A stretch of 64,000 nt of DNA. It comes from Sialis fuliginosa (taxonomy: Eukaryota > Arthropoda > Insecta > Megaloptera > Sialidae). Below are positions 25,801 to 37,600 of the stretch, one piece after another. Each line of letters opens with the position of its first letter. Positions within the stretch are counted from its first letter, which is position 1. The notes under the pieces are model-generated. The model searched no databases, was not told the origin of the DNA, and saw only the letters and a program-made list of their open reading frames with translations. The stretch covers positions 8,992,501 to 9,056,500 of the forward strand of contig OY540822.1 of the NCBI GenBank assembly GCA_961205875.1, given 5' to 3'. Both the position numbers and the translations under genes were made by a program.

Positions 25801-26800
25801 GCTAGCACGACAGTAATACGTCCCATTATCTTTACGATTCAATCCGGTTAACGTCAGACTCGTGTTTGTGTGGGTTTCGTCTATTTTTGTTACGATAGTT
25901 TTATTTTTTAGATGTTCTATTGATGATTTCTTATCGTCTTTTATCCAGTAAAAGTTGGAAAGAGGTAGGCCTTTAAACAGACAATACAATATTTCATGGC
26001 CATCTATTTTGGAACGTGTGGTTGGTTTTATGTCTATTATTTCTGATGGGATGGAAACATTGAGTTCTACTGATGATTCAAATTGATTTTCAGCCCATAC
26101 GGCACAACAAGAATAGTTCCCTCTGTCATTTAGTTCCACGTTGTGTATTGTCAGAATGGAATGATTTATTGTTTCTTGTGCTTCATGTGGAAGACGCTCT
26201 GTAGTGTATCTGGATAAAAATTAATTAATTAATTTACTGTTAATCTTAAATAATGTATAAAAGTACATACTTTTCACCATCTTGAGTAATATTTGCATCT
26301 TTGAATTTCCACCAAATTGAATTGACATCGGGTTCTATTTGACAGCTGAAAGTTGCATTCTCTCCTATTAAAACATTTGGTGGCCCGGTTACATTAAAAC
26401 GTGGAGTGCAATCATCGCAGCCCGAATCTAAAAATAAAATACAAATAATCAATTTGTGACCTTACAACAAAATTAGTTCAATGTTATACTCATTGTCAAA
26501 GTAAAATATGTTTTTAAAATAAGATTCTACTTGTTGAAGGATTAGTAATATTAATATACATTTATAATGATACAATAAATTCAATAAAAACTAATTATTT
26601 CAAGAAGGATGGGAATTCCATTTTGACATAAGGGTTAATTGTAACAATGATAATAGATAATCACCTCAAAATACGATAATAAATAATAATAATTCTGAGA
26701 AACACTCACCGATATCATTGTTTCCATCGTTGGCTGCCACAAAAACAGTGTAGAATAATATTATTCTTAAAATAATTCTTTGGGCTTGGCTAGTTAACAT
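19887..26800 (-). CDS. Ptp69D: Receptor tyrosine phosphatase 69D
   Basis: Type I membrane phosphatase; in flies it acts in axon guidance. Sixteen exons, from start to stop: 26800-26710, 26427-26271, 26209-25240, 25180-24983, 24912-24575, 24396-24262, 23976-23798, 23724-23536, 23471-23216, 22124-21251, 21172-21023, 20964-20677, 20615-20494, 20429-20238, 20175-20040, 19961-19887. Phases agree and give 1449 residues, close to the fly protein. Seen: signal peptide (1-23), two Ig domains (Cys59-Cys117, Cys159-Cys216), about three FN3 domains (235-550), TM at about 793-815, catalytic D1 with HCSAGVGRTG (Cys1083), and D2 with HCSCGSDRSS (Cys1379). D1 has WKD (1049-1051) where most PTPs have WPD; D2 has WPT (1339-1341). 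The least certain junction is the exon 9 donor (AAG/GTTTGG), chosen by phase. Confidence 0.95.
22285..23108 (+). mobile_element. Mariner-like remnant in Ptp69D intron 9
   Basis: Ends CGAGTCATAAATAACTACC and, inverted at 23090-23106, GAGTCATAAATAACTTC. From 22348 the plus strand reads MSQRDKRFFALTNDDLLKVI, then a helix-turn-helix stretch with TRDIAEKLNTSQ, a stop, and CHLEKLEKVSNLSG. That matches the paired-like DNA-binding region of mariner transposases. The catalytic half is absent. It lies wholly inside the intron between exons at 23216 and 22124, opposite the host gene strand. Confidence 0.75.
22560..22853. mobile_element. Fold-back element nested in the mariner remnant
   Basis: The left arm 22560-22646 (AAAAATTCAAAATAGTTCAT ... 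TCCTGAATCTTTACC) is matched almost perfectly by the inverted right arm 22768-22853, with about 120 bases of AT-rich loop. It interrupts the transposase frame, so it arrived after the mariner copy. A separate hairpin (TTGATTTTGTTCATA / TATGAACAAAATCAA) follows at 22990-23056. Confidence 0.85.
24066..24239. mobile_element. Fold-back MITE in Ptp69D intron 6
   Basis: Arms of about 48 bp: AAACTAAAAATATACACC at 24066 pairs with the inverted copy ending at 24239, including ATCACAATAAAACAAT. An inner imperfect stem uses ACTTCACAAG and CTTGTGAAGT. It lies between exons 24262-24396 and 23798-23976. Confidence 0.8.
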
Positions 26801-27608
26801 GGCGTTTGACCGGTTTACTTAACAAAACGTTAAATCATCTTTCATGTTGTTTTAACAATGTGTCTGACAGATTTCACCGTACTTACAGAACAATAACAAA
26901 ATATAAAACGTGATGTTTTATTTACAAGAACATTTTTTACGCACGTATTTCACAAAAACTACAACTAGTGATCGCAACACAGCATGTACATACCATAGAC
27001 AAATAAGATTTGGGGGGGAAGGGGAATCACCAATCAACGATAAGCCGGTATTACACTGTAATAAAAAATTCGATTGTTGTTTTTTGAATATTTTCGGAAA
27101 TGAACACATCTATTTTATTTAAAAATTGTTTATTTTAGAAATTTAATTTCTATCTATGGTTAATTTAATTCATTAAATCATTAGTGGTTTTACTTCTTTA
27201 TCATTAATTAATATATTTTCCTCTAAATATATTTAAAAGGCCCTAATATTTATGTGGACCCTTATTCTTTGACGGCCGTTCTGTATGATTCAAGTTAAAA
27301 TAATTGTATACAGTGTAATAAGGATATTTTAATCATATCAATAAATGACATATCATGCTATCTTTTGTTTACTTTATTAATTTCTATATACCTCACTTTC
27401 TCCTTTATATAGTTGTATATGTATGTAGGCAACATATTAAATAAAATGTTAGAATAGTTGCATATTTACATACCACAATAGACTTCCATACTGTAAATGT
27501 CTGTACTGTAAACAGATCTATAAAAAAAATTTGTAAATAAGACAAACGATTTATTATCAAATTATTTTATTATAAATATAGACAATTCAAATTATAATTA
27601 AATATTTG

Positions 27609-27609
27609 A

Positions 27610-27642
<33 letters not shown>
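27609..27642. repeat. (AAT)n microsatellite
   Basis: About ten AAT/ATA trinucleotides in an AT-rich tract. The surrounding 26850-28380 stretch, upstream of Ptp69D, contains no gene or element I can support beyond simple AT-rich sequence. Confidence 0.85.
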
Positions 27643-28380
27643 AATACTTGTTTCTACATTTGCCCTTTTCGTTACCATAAAAATACATTCAATATATTAT
27701 AAATAATTAGTAATATGCTAATATGTACATATTATAATATTTTAAATAATATCAATAATGTAAATTGTTTTACATTTTATGGTGGGGTTCTTTAAATTAA
27801 TATTAATTAACAGGGACAGACTAAAAATAGGTATTATTTAAATTCTGAGGAGACGCATTTTGAATACGACATATTAAACGACAAAATCCGAACGTGACAA
27901 CAAATTTTCCTATACATTTTCGAAAATATGCCTTTTAATAATTTAGGTCCTCCAATTTTTTAAATAGTGTACCCCTTTTGTATGGGGTCTGTTAAATCAT
28001 AAATCCACCCCTGGTAATATAATTTCTTAAAACATTGGTTATAATAAATATTTTTTAATTGATAAATTATTATTTTATCTAAAATTATTTACTTATTATA
28101 ATTACATATCAAAACTTAAAAAAATATTGTATAAATCTTATATCTACAAATTGAAAAAATATAGGTACATCTATTAGAAATAAAAACAAAACTAAGATAA
28201 AATAAATAAAGCAGTTGACGTATATACATAATAATAATAATAATATAAAGAGTAAATAGTGAAAAATAAATAGGATAAATAATTTACAAAACTTTAGTCT
28301 CTTTAATTCGAACAGCTTTGTTTTCAAGGTACCAGCTGTAGAGAGCAAGGGGTGGGCAGAAGTGAGGTATTTTACCACTT

Positions 28381-28549
28381 TAAAGCCTTGGCACTTTACA
28401 GAAACGGTCTCCGTCAACGCTTCGACCTTGAAAATCTATTATATGTGATTCAATACAAGTGGCATGTTAGCTGCGTCGAAACCACGCTGCGTTTTGACGC
28501 AGCTAACATTTGCAAGGTCGAAGCGATGACTGTAAAGTGCCAAAGCTTA
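28381..28549. mobile_element. Compact palindromic MITE with nested hairpins
   Basis: Outer arms CTTGGCACTTTACAG and CTGTAAAGTGCCAA, middle arms CGCTTCGACCTTG and CAAGGTCGAAGCG, and an inner near-perfect hairpin GTTAGCTGCGTCGAAAC with GTTTTGACGCAGCTAAC around an 8-base loop. Unusually GC-rich for this window. Probably a fold-back transposon; a structured non-coding RNA is a less likely alternative. Confidence 0.7.
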
Positions 28550-29277
28550 ATTATTACCAAAATTTAATAATATCAAAATAAATATCTCCCCAAACCCTGC
28601 AGAAATTCCTGGCGGCACCAATGGGTATAATATGTATATTCAATAAATTTATTTTCAACTATAAAAATATGGAAAGTTATCAAATTTAAATCGTTTTATA
28701 CGGTAGAAAATTTATATTAATATACATTTATATATTTTTACTTACTGGGTGGATTAAAAAATTCCCCTATTTGGCGACTTAGTACTTTGGAATTACAAAT
28801 CATAGAAACCTCAGAACAATCTTAAAATATTTGTAATATAGTATAGTTTTACGTATTCAAATTTCAAATCTTTTCAATCAATTATTTTTCTGGAAATTGT
28901 CAGAAAATTTTTATGAAATATATCATTTAAAAAAATTATTGATAAAAAACTTTCAATTATTTTGTCAAGGAACTTTTATTTTGGCACTACACGTAAATAG
29001 TATTTTGAAAAACTGACTTTATAAAAAAAATTCGTTTCATACACTTAAAAAAAATAAAAATCTTCATAACAGACAGACGCATAAACTCCATGCGAGAAAC
29101 AATTTTTCTTTATGTTTTGAAGGTAGTACCTACAATCTTGGACACGATTTTTCAACGGAATTACAATAGTAAAAATAAATAAAAAATAAGGAATTTAAAA
29201 CGTTTGAGTTTTATATATTAAATACAGATTTAAATAATAATTACTATATTAAAAATTGTAATCTGTAACTTCTAAAT

Positions 29278-29473
29278 CAGTGGTTTTTAAACTAGGGTCT
29301 GCGAAATATGTTTGGCATAAATTAAAGTAAGTACTTTTATTTTACATTTCTATTTACCAGTGATAAATTACTATCTAACGACCTTCTTTGTTTTTTTATC
29401 CGGGGGAGGGGGTTCCCTGAAAAATAATTGATCAAAAGGGGGTTCCTAGACCATATAAGTTTAACAACCGCTG
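29278..29473. mobile_element. hAT MITE with 8-bp target duplication
   Basis: TIRs CAGTGGTTTTTAAACT and AGTTTAACAACCGCTG. The exact 8-bp duplication TTCTAAAT is at 29270-29277 and 29474-29481. The interior (AACGACCTTCTTTG, TTTGGCATAAATTAAAGTA) is shared with the inverted copy at 35835-36276. Non-autonomous. Confidence 0.9.
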
Positions 29474-29759
29474 TTCTAAATGGTTTGAATACGTAAACTA
29501 GACTATATAACAGCTATTTTATGATTCATACGTCCAAAGTATAATATCACTGACAGGTGAATAATCTATAGGTGTAGGTATAAAAACTAAGAAATGATTT
29601 TTACAATTTCTTGCTTAATATTTGCCACAATTTTGTTATGTGACGCCATACTTCAAATATGTGACGTCATTGGTATGTTATTATACATAGGTATAGAACT
29701 TCTTTTTTTCTTTCTTATATTACATGGAATATATGTAGGTACATATAGTATAAGTAAAG

Positions 29760-30590
29760 TATTGTTAAACCGATTTTTTTTAAATCCGGATTTTGATGGA
29801 ATTATCCATTCTGACTATTTTCGCCATGATGTCTGTGTGTACGTCTGTCTGTAAGCGCTGTAACTCAAATACGACAAATCGTAGAAGTGTGAAATTTTAT
29901 ATTTAAGATTAATTGTTGTCCTATTTTTGAAAACGATCTTTCAACCGGATATGATTTTTGAATTTTTCAAATTACTTTGAAACAGTGCAAATTAGAGAAA
30001 AATGGTAAAGTTCAAAATTGTAGGTAATGTTATTATCTATAATTTATGTTCCATTCATTTTTTCGAAAAAAGATTTTTTTTTAATTTTATTCAAGAGAAC
30101 AAATGGTTCATAACAGAGATGAAATATCTGCCATGAGTGGCATGAGACTTTCTTATACGTATAACAGATATTGAACAGTGTGCGTGTTTGCCATAGGTAC
30201 CATGGGACTTTCTTATACGTAATATTGAGAGTAAACAGTGTGGGTGATTCTAAACCATAAATGTTGGAAAAAAATGTATGGGGAATAAATTATAGATAAT
30301 AACATACTCGACATTTTTTCTTATTTCAAAAATAATTCGAAAATTCCAAAATTGACAAGTGTAAACATCGGTTTTCTGTAAAAACGTACAAAAAATGCAT
30401 GTGATGCATTATAATGTAGAGAATAATATTATCTATAGTTTATGTCCCATTCATTTTATATTATCTTTTATTAGTTTATCAGAAATGTGTTTTAATAACT
30501 TAAGAATCACGTACACTGTTCACTGTCAGGATTATGTATAAGAAAGTCCCGTGGGTCCCAAAACAGATATTTTAATATTTTTAACATGAT
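29760..30590 (+). mobile_element. TTATACGTA-family repeat, copy 1
   Basis: Starts near AAATCCGGATTTTGATGGA, passes TGACTATTTTCGCCATGATG and ACGACAAATCGTAGAAG, then has two tandem CTTTCTTATACGTA words (about 30150, 30210) and an inverted one near 30530. Related copies occur at 42300-42800, 47590-48430, 55750-56310, 60840-61520 and 62520-62950. No ORF of note. Family identity unknown to me. Confidence 0.7.
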
Positions 30591-30844
30591 TTATTTTGAA
30601 TTTCATGATTTTTTTTGTTATATTTTGGTATATAAATTATGGCAAAAATTCACCAAGTGTAGCGTAGAATCATTTTTCCTTATTTTTTATTCACCTGTAT
30701 ATAATTTTATTAATAAATTACCTATTAGATACAGAGAAATATTAGAATAATAAATGTAATTATATTAAATATTATCACAGAAATTCTTCACTATTCTTTT
30801 AACGAACTAGTGGTGATTATTACAAAATTGCACAATTACCCTAA

Positions 30845-31130
30845 TGTCCGGTATTAAAAGGAGCTAGCAAATTTGCTAGCTATCAAGCACTCTCAAATGA
30901 GGTATCAAACTTATATGACAGTTCTCTTTGAGTTTTTAACAGATATTTGCAAGCGCGGTAAGTTGATTTTTACCGTTTTTATTCAATGTTAGTAAATACA
31001 CTTTAGTAAATATACTTTCATATCTTTAATTTTACTTCCTATCTGTCAAAAACTCCAATAAAACTGTCATATAAGTTTGATACCCCATTTGAAAGTGCTT
31101 GCTAGCTAGCAAATTTTGCTAGCACCTTTA
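30845..31130. mobile_element. GCTAGC fold-back MITE, copy 1
   Basis: Starts TGTCCGGTATTAAAAGGAGC and TAGCAAATTTGCTAGC, then TATCAAGCACTCTCAAATGA; the right arm is the inverted copy ending GCTAGCACCTTTA. Arms include GTATCAAACTTATATGACAG. It directly abuts the next copy. Confidence 0.85.
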
Positions 31131-31436
31131 TGTCCGGTATTATAAAGCAGCTAGCAAAATTTGCTAGCTAGCAAGCACTTTTAAATGGGGTATTAATTCT
31201 GTACTAGTATCTATGGATTAGCTATGGAATTTAGAGCAGTGACACTTCAACTAATTGTAACACAGTTGGCATCTTTCACCGTACAAAATAATTTTCATAA
31301 TATCACCACTGTTTTAATACCGTTGGTATTTACCTACTTTCAACAAACTCCGAAAGAACTGTCATATAAGTTTGATATCTCATTTGAAAGTGCTTGCTAG
31401 CTAGCAAATTTGCTAGCTCCTTTATAATACCGGACA
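31131..31436. mobile_element. GCTAGC fold-back MITE, copy 2
   Basis: Begins TGTCCGGTATTATAAAGCAG and ends with the inverted CTCCTTTATAATACCGGACA. Head-to-tail with copy 1 and no sequence between them. A third, worn copy is nested at 46857-47095. Confidence 0.85.
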
Positions 31437-31591
31437 TAAAATTTGTAATTTCCCAAAAATATCCCATTGTTAACACTGAAGTATTTTCGCATATTTCTGT
31501 TAACAATTCACATTAAAAATTTATAATTAAAGTATGTTTAAAATTTAAAGCTACGTTTCACAAAAATACAGGAACTATGTATTATAAAAGG

Positions 31592-31621
31592 TGCATACAT
31601 ACATACATACATACATACATA
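31592..31621. repeat. (CATA)n microsatellite
   Basis: About seven CATA units ending CATATG. No associated gene. Confidence 0.85.
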
Positions 31622-31743
31622 TGTGGATAAACACTTTATAAAAACAGGCACACGTGTGCTAGTAGTAGGGTTCACTTTTAGTGCAAATAGCAGAGCGGTA
31701 ATGTACCTGCTAATTTAGTGGTGTAAAGCATTGTCATGATATG

Positions 31744-32184
31744 TTTTGACGTGAATAACGTTTAGAGTTTCAGGCCAGATACTGGATGGGCATTTTAGAA
31801 ACTTGATGTAACGCGCAGAGATCAGTCTTGCGCGCTAGCGTAAATTTAAAATCAGTATATCTCGATACTCAAAGCAGCTACCGCGCTGATTTTGGTCTCA
31901 AATTATAGATCTCGATTAGATCTACGAGGTAGAAGTAAAAATCAAAACATTAAACTAGTTTTAATGAGTGATAAATTTAATATTATAAAAAAACGTTTTT
32001 AATTTTTTGATTAAAATTTTTTAAATTGAATAAAAAATAAACTATATTACACAATTTTTTATATCTTTATTTATTTATAAGTTTACGAAAATATTAAAAA
32101 TTAAAGTCTGAGTTTTATTTAACAATATTCACGTCAATCCCTCGACTGTGCATCCCGACACAGTCACGCCCATTTTTTGTCAGG
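31744..32184 (+). mobile_element. GACGTGAATAACGT-family repeat, copy 2
   Basis: TTTTGACGTGAATAACGTTT at the left, TTCACGTCAATCCCTCGACT and CACAGTCACGCCCATTTTT at the right. Shares GATCTACGAGGTAGAAG and TTTTAATGAGTGATAAAT with the other copies. Non-coding. The 32185-33240 stretch that follows is AT-rich without a supportable feature. Confidence 0.75.
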
Positions 32185-33243
32185 CCTTGAATTGTCTAAA
32201 TACACCACTGGAACTAACTAACAACAAATAACAATATGTACGTTGCTCATGAGTACGAATTTAGTTGCTCATTTGAGTTATTGCCTATACAGCATACACT
32301 TATAACTCAAATCAATGAGTAATTTTGATAAAAGCCACACAAGCATAACATTTAAAATTTAAATTTATATGTGTGACAAATACGTAAAAAAACTAATCAA
32401 TACTGAAAAGAACATTCTTATATAACATTGATTAGTCATTCTAATTTTCCAATAAGAAAAACCCTGGTATGTCCACTGTAACACGTGACGAAACATTGAC
32501 CAAAAACCGAGATACAAAAAAATTAAAGGAATATTTTTAAAATTCAAATCGTCATTACAACGATATTCAAAAATCTTTTTCAAGAATGTAAATGTTTTTT
32601 CCCAGTTTCAATCGATTTTTCGAAAGCAGAATAACAAAAAATCAAAATCATTTTTTCTCTCTTACTGGAAAAAATTACATTTAAAAGCTTGAAGTTTCAG
32701 TTTAAAAATATTGTTATGTTCTACAAATTTTTTTCCCAAAATTAAAATTTTAAGAACGTATAAAAATCAAACTGTATTTTTTTTAAATGTAGAACACCTG
32801 AAATTTCAATCTTTAATCCAGTGAGACCTTTAGAAAAATATTATTTTCCAACTTTGATTCATTGCTATCCAGCATTTAAAAAACTTGACCGAATTTACTC
32901 AAAAAAACATTAAAAAGTAGGAATATATTACACGTTTCAAAATGCTTTTTGAATAATCGTTTTGCGACTAATGTGATTATTTAAAATGTTTCTATTTTTC
33001 TTAGAAAACAAATCCCTTTAATTATTTTGACGGGTGTACAGCAAAATACTTTTAAGTGGACAACAATAATTTGTACTTGTAAACCTAGATTAATATAATT
33101 TTGTATGCTTACGGGTATATCACAACAATATATTAATAAACATGTAGCTTCTGTTGTAAAGGAGTAGGTATAGTCAAATTTATAGATATTATATATAAAT
33201 AAGATGCTAAAGGACCCGTATTATTTCCACTTGTGCATGTTTA

Positions 33244-34439
33244 GGGTCATCGCACACGGCGACTACATCGCTACATGTGCTCGCTTGTCGCTTTTGCAAC
33301 GCTCGACAGAAGCGATACAGTCGCATTGTATCGATTTAGTATCGCTACATGTGCTCGCTTATCGCTTGTCGCATTTGCAACGCTCGAAAGAACCGATACA
33401 GTCGCATTGTATCGATTCAGTATCGCTACTGCATCGCTACATGTGCTCGCTTATCGCTTGTCGCATTTGCAACGCTCGAAAGAACCGATAGAGTCGTATT
33501 GTATCGATTCAGTATCGCTACATGTGATCGCTTATCGCTTGTCGCATTTGCAACGCTCGCTAGAAGCGATATAGTAGCGATAAAGTCGCATTGTATCGAT
33601 TACGTATCGCTAATACATCGCTATAAGTGATCGCTTGTCGCTTGTCGCATTTGCAACGCTCGACAGAAGCGATATAGTAGCAATACAGTCGAATTGTATC
33701 GATTCAAAGATACAGTGCGTAAAAGCAGCCAACAAAATCAACGTATTGTCACGACCGTTTTCATTTTGCAACTGTAGCGTACAAAGGTTTTTTTGAGTCA
33801 CTACTGCATCGCGACTATATCGATGCTACATCGCGTCTGTATCAAAGAGATAGTATAACATAGATAAAGTGAGCCATAACACTTTATATAAGTAGACACC
33901 AATCATAAATAATAAGAGAAAGCGATATTTCGAGTACTGTGTCTTTGTCTTTTGACGCATTCGTAAGTTTTCTTTGCATAATGGCGTTATAAATAAAGAA
34001 TTGTCAAGTTATTTTGTGTATATACATATGTAATACATACAAAATATTTTTGTATGATAGAAATAACTAATTTTTAATAGTTAATAAAAACCAGTAAAAA
34101 ACTAGAAATTTACTTCAAATTATGTCGTGTATAGAATATCAGATGTAAGTACATAGATAATCAAATTGTAAATGTGAACCGTCATTTCTATGGTAATGTG
34201 CATTGCTTGACAAAGATAGATAGTGGTACACAATCTCTTCTTTCTCTTTCTACTGACAGTTATCGTTTTAAGCTTCCTCACTTTCTCTATGTTATATTAT
34301 CTCTATGGCCTGTATCGATGCTGCATCGCGATAGTAGCGATACAGAATCGTAAGGTACACGGTCAGCGACATCATCGCGTTAGTATCGCGACCCTTTTGC
34401 GAATGTATCGTCACAAAAACTCGCCGTGTGCGATAGCCC
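33244..34439. mobile_element. PIF/Harbinger-like non-autonomous element
   Basis: TIRs GGGTCATCGCACACGGCGA and, inverted, GGGCTATCGCACACGGCGA, flanked by a TTA duplication (33241-33243 and 34440-34442). A 3-bp TTA/TAA duplication is the PIF/Harbinger signature. The left third is a tandem repeat of about 80-105 bp built on ATCGCTACATGTGCTCGCTT and CGCATTTGCAACGCTCG (33250-33700). The open frames it creates are by-products of the repeat. It ends 75 bp beyond the likely mav polyadenylation signal. Confidence 0.85.
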
Positions 34440-34511
34440 TTAGGTGCGAATCAACAAACAAGGAGTACACGAACAAAATACAATTATTTATGTTTGTTTG
34501 TGCACTCATCA

Positions 34512-34517
34512 TTTATT
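34512..34517 (-). terminator. Likely mav polyadenylation signal AATAAA
   Basis: Minus-strand AATAAA about 100 bases after the mav stop codon, the first canonical hexamer downstream. The cleavage site is not determined. Confidence 0.6.
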
Positions 34518-34614
34518 GTCGCTTACGTTTGATCGCTCGCAACGACAGTTCGGAATACAAATGCTTTCATGTATCAGTCCATGGAAAGTATCAGTGCAAA
34601 ATGCAAGTCTTGTC

Positions 34615-37600
34615 TTATGAACAAGCGCAGTTAACCACTTTCATTTTAGGCCAATTAACAATCTTCAGCATCCTCGGATTGTGTTCATCCAAATGGACAA
34701 CATCCATGTCATCTAACACACTGGGCACACAACATAACTTAGGCACACTTCTGTCCTTCTTCCATATTATACTCTGAATGAAAGCATGTTTGTGGGCAGG
34801 CAGGTGTCTAAATGGGCAGTTCCCTTTGCAATAACCTGCATCGAAAGTCTTAGGTTGTACTATATACGAAAGCTCTTGCAAATCATTGAATGTAACAGTC
34901 ATTGAATGCTTGCAACACCTTTTACCGTAACACCCGGCCATTCCTGTTCTTTTTCTTTTAACGTGAACTCCACTCCGAGTTGCTCTTTTCGATCTATGTA
35001 ATGCATCTGAACTCTCGATATCGAACACTAACAAACTGTTGACTACAGCTTCGTTATTGTGTTCTAAAAGCCTCATTTTCAATCTGTCGCACTCAGAACA
35101 TTTCAGTTCTATGTGTAAGTCGACTCCATTCGCTAAACTCTCCTCAAAAGCGGATTTTATGTCGAAATCATTCCATTTCGGGTGATTTTCTGATAGGTTT
35201 ATCGTACGCTTGCTCATAAACTTTTTACTCGTGCCGGATATCCGATAGATCCGAACTGTAGCGGTTAAAGGAGAACTGGTGTCTTCAATTGTATCTGACT
35301 TGACGCCAGGTATAAGTAGCCGCAATGTAGCATGGTCTATCTCCACTGTTTCCGGTAGAGATGCATTGTGGGTGATATTTATTGGGAAGTATAAATAGTT
35401 ATGGAAGTTACGCCGCTTGCGAAGTGGGTTTGGAATCTTGCTTTCTGAAATCAAATGATAAATCAGTCATTAGTATTTATTTTACACAATTATCATATAC
35501 TATAGTATACAAAATTTCAGGAATTCAGGATACGTACATGTAAATATTATATTCTTTAATGATTTATATTCAGGATGTGAGAATTATTTTATAAAATTTA
35601 TTTTTAAATAGTGACCTATTTTTGTATGACACCAATACATCTGTGAAGAATAAATAAAAAATATGATAATAAAAAGAAATGCAAAATTTCAATACAAAAC
35701 AACCTTAAATGATTTTATTATTTAGAACGTAATAAAAATTTGTTTGGAAAAACGAGTAACTGTTTATTTTTCTTCACATTTTTAAAGTTAAGATAGACTT
35801 TTTGCATTTTACTAACAACGTAGATACAGTAGAGCAGCGGTTCTTAAACTTATGTAGTCTAGGGGCCCCCTTGTGAACAATTATTTTTCAGGGACCTCCT
35901 CCCTTTATTTTAAGAAAATTTTACAACCGTATTTTTTTGCTTCATACTTACAATTTTTGCTTTTCAACTGCAATGACCTTTGTTTTTTGCATTACATTTC
36001 TTACATTTTTTGCTTTTACAACTGTAATGACCTTTTTTCCACACATTTTATTATTTTATTTATTTCTTATACATTTTTTCAATTTTTTGCACTACACAAA
36101 TAATCTTTTACAACTGCATAAAACTAACTCCTGCCTCCTTGACAGAAAAACAAAGAAGGTCGTTATATATTAATTAATCACTTGTAAATAGAAATGTAAA
36201 AGTACTTTAATTTATGCCAAACATGTTTCACGGACCCCCGGCAAAAGTTCAGCGGATCCTAGTTTAAGAACCGCTGCAGTAGAGCTTCGGGGAAATAAAA
36301 CACATGTATGTACAATTTTTTAAATTGTCTACTGTATTTTTCACGTTTGTTAGATACATTTAACTGAATAACGAAGTTGTACTAAGGCCGTAGCTACGAG
36401 CTTAAAAAAATCCGCTGGAAAAATGCCTGGAAAGCAGGGACTTGAACCTGAACCCGAATCCGAACCGTAAACCCGAAAAAAACCGTATTTTTTATTAATC
36501 TGAACCCGAACTCAACCGCTATATCTCAAAGTCAACGAACCTGAATCTGAACCCGAACCTTTTCATGGATAACCGGTAATCATATATTTTTAAAAGGTTC
36601 AATAAATTATTTTTAATATTTTAATATTTTCTTCCAATAATTTTTAAAAGAGATTATAAAATGTACTAATGCTGGAAATCTGTTTGAATTTTATGGTATG
36701 ATGTGACTTATCAAGTCAACTACTGAAATTTACATATTTTTTACTTTCTTTTTTAATTCTATAACTGAATTACATTTCAAATCGGAAAAATAGATATAGT
36801 CTGGATCGACCCTAATGAAGAATTTCGGGTATGCAAAAACTACACCAGTAATTATCAATATTTTACTTATATCAAAAAAAAAGATGGGGGTATGAATATT
36901 ACCTTAACCTAGTTTCGAAATAGTATCAAAAATAGGGGCCCACCCAAGTTTAAAAACCTTATTCATTCCTATGCATCCGATATATGCATGTAGTATTTTT
37001 ATGTGTTTCTGGTATTTTTAGTACAGATGGTCAAATATATCTAATGGCATTCAGTTTACACATTCCGAAGTTTTGTGAATGGACGTTTTCATAACTAAAA
37101 GTGACGTACGATCATCATCATTAATATATACATACAGTGGCGGACAGAGCCGGCTTTAGCAAGTCTGGCGCCCTGGGCGAGATTGACCCCCCCCCCCCTC
37201 AAAAAATGTTCAAAAATCACCGAAAGTGTAATTTTTTGCATATCATTTTGCATATTTTTTTTAACGTCGCTGACGAAAAAAATTCATAGAACTTAATTTA
37301 TACTTTCGAAATTAACCCATAGACGTTCACCTAGGGCTCCCAAATTGTAGGATTTAATTAATTAAATAGTATTTCTGTTTTATATTCATTTATTTCCAAA
37401 CTATACATAGTATAAAACATATGTATACTAGTCCGATCGGTTGATTAGAATTTCATTTCTGCTTCCCACCAACCGATAAAAACTGTTTTCGAGAAAAACG
37501 CGTTTAAAGATTTAGTAACAGATGTTACACTAACACGGTCTATTCTCTTCTATGTGCTATAACTTCGTAAATACTTTGAATTTCGATTTACAATTTTCAC

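Noticed and set aside
25501..25851. 116-residue plus-strand ORF
   Set aside because: It is the antisense shadow of the large Ig/FN3 exon of Ptp69D.
33204..33630. Three overlapping 93-99 residue ORFs with repeated peptides
   Set aside because: Produced by the tandem repeat inside the Harbinger-like element; three frames open at once.
34223..34777. 184-residue plus-strand ORF
   Set aside because: It runs from the Harbinger-like element into the antisense of the mav mature domain; no domain of its own.
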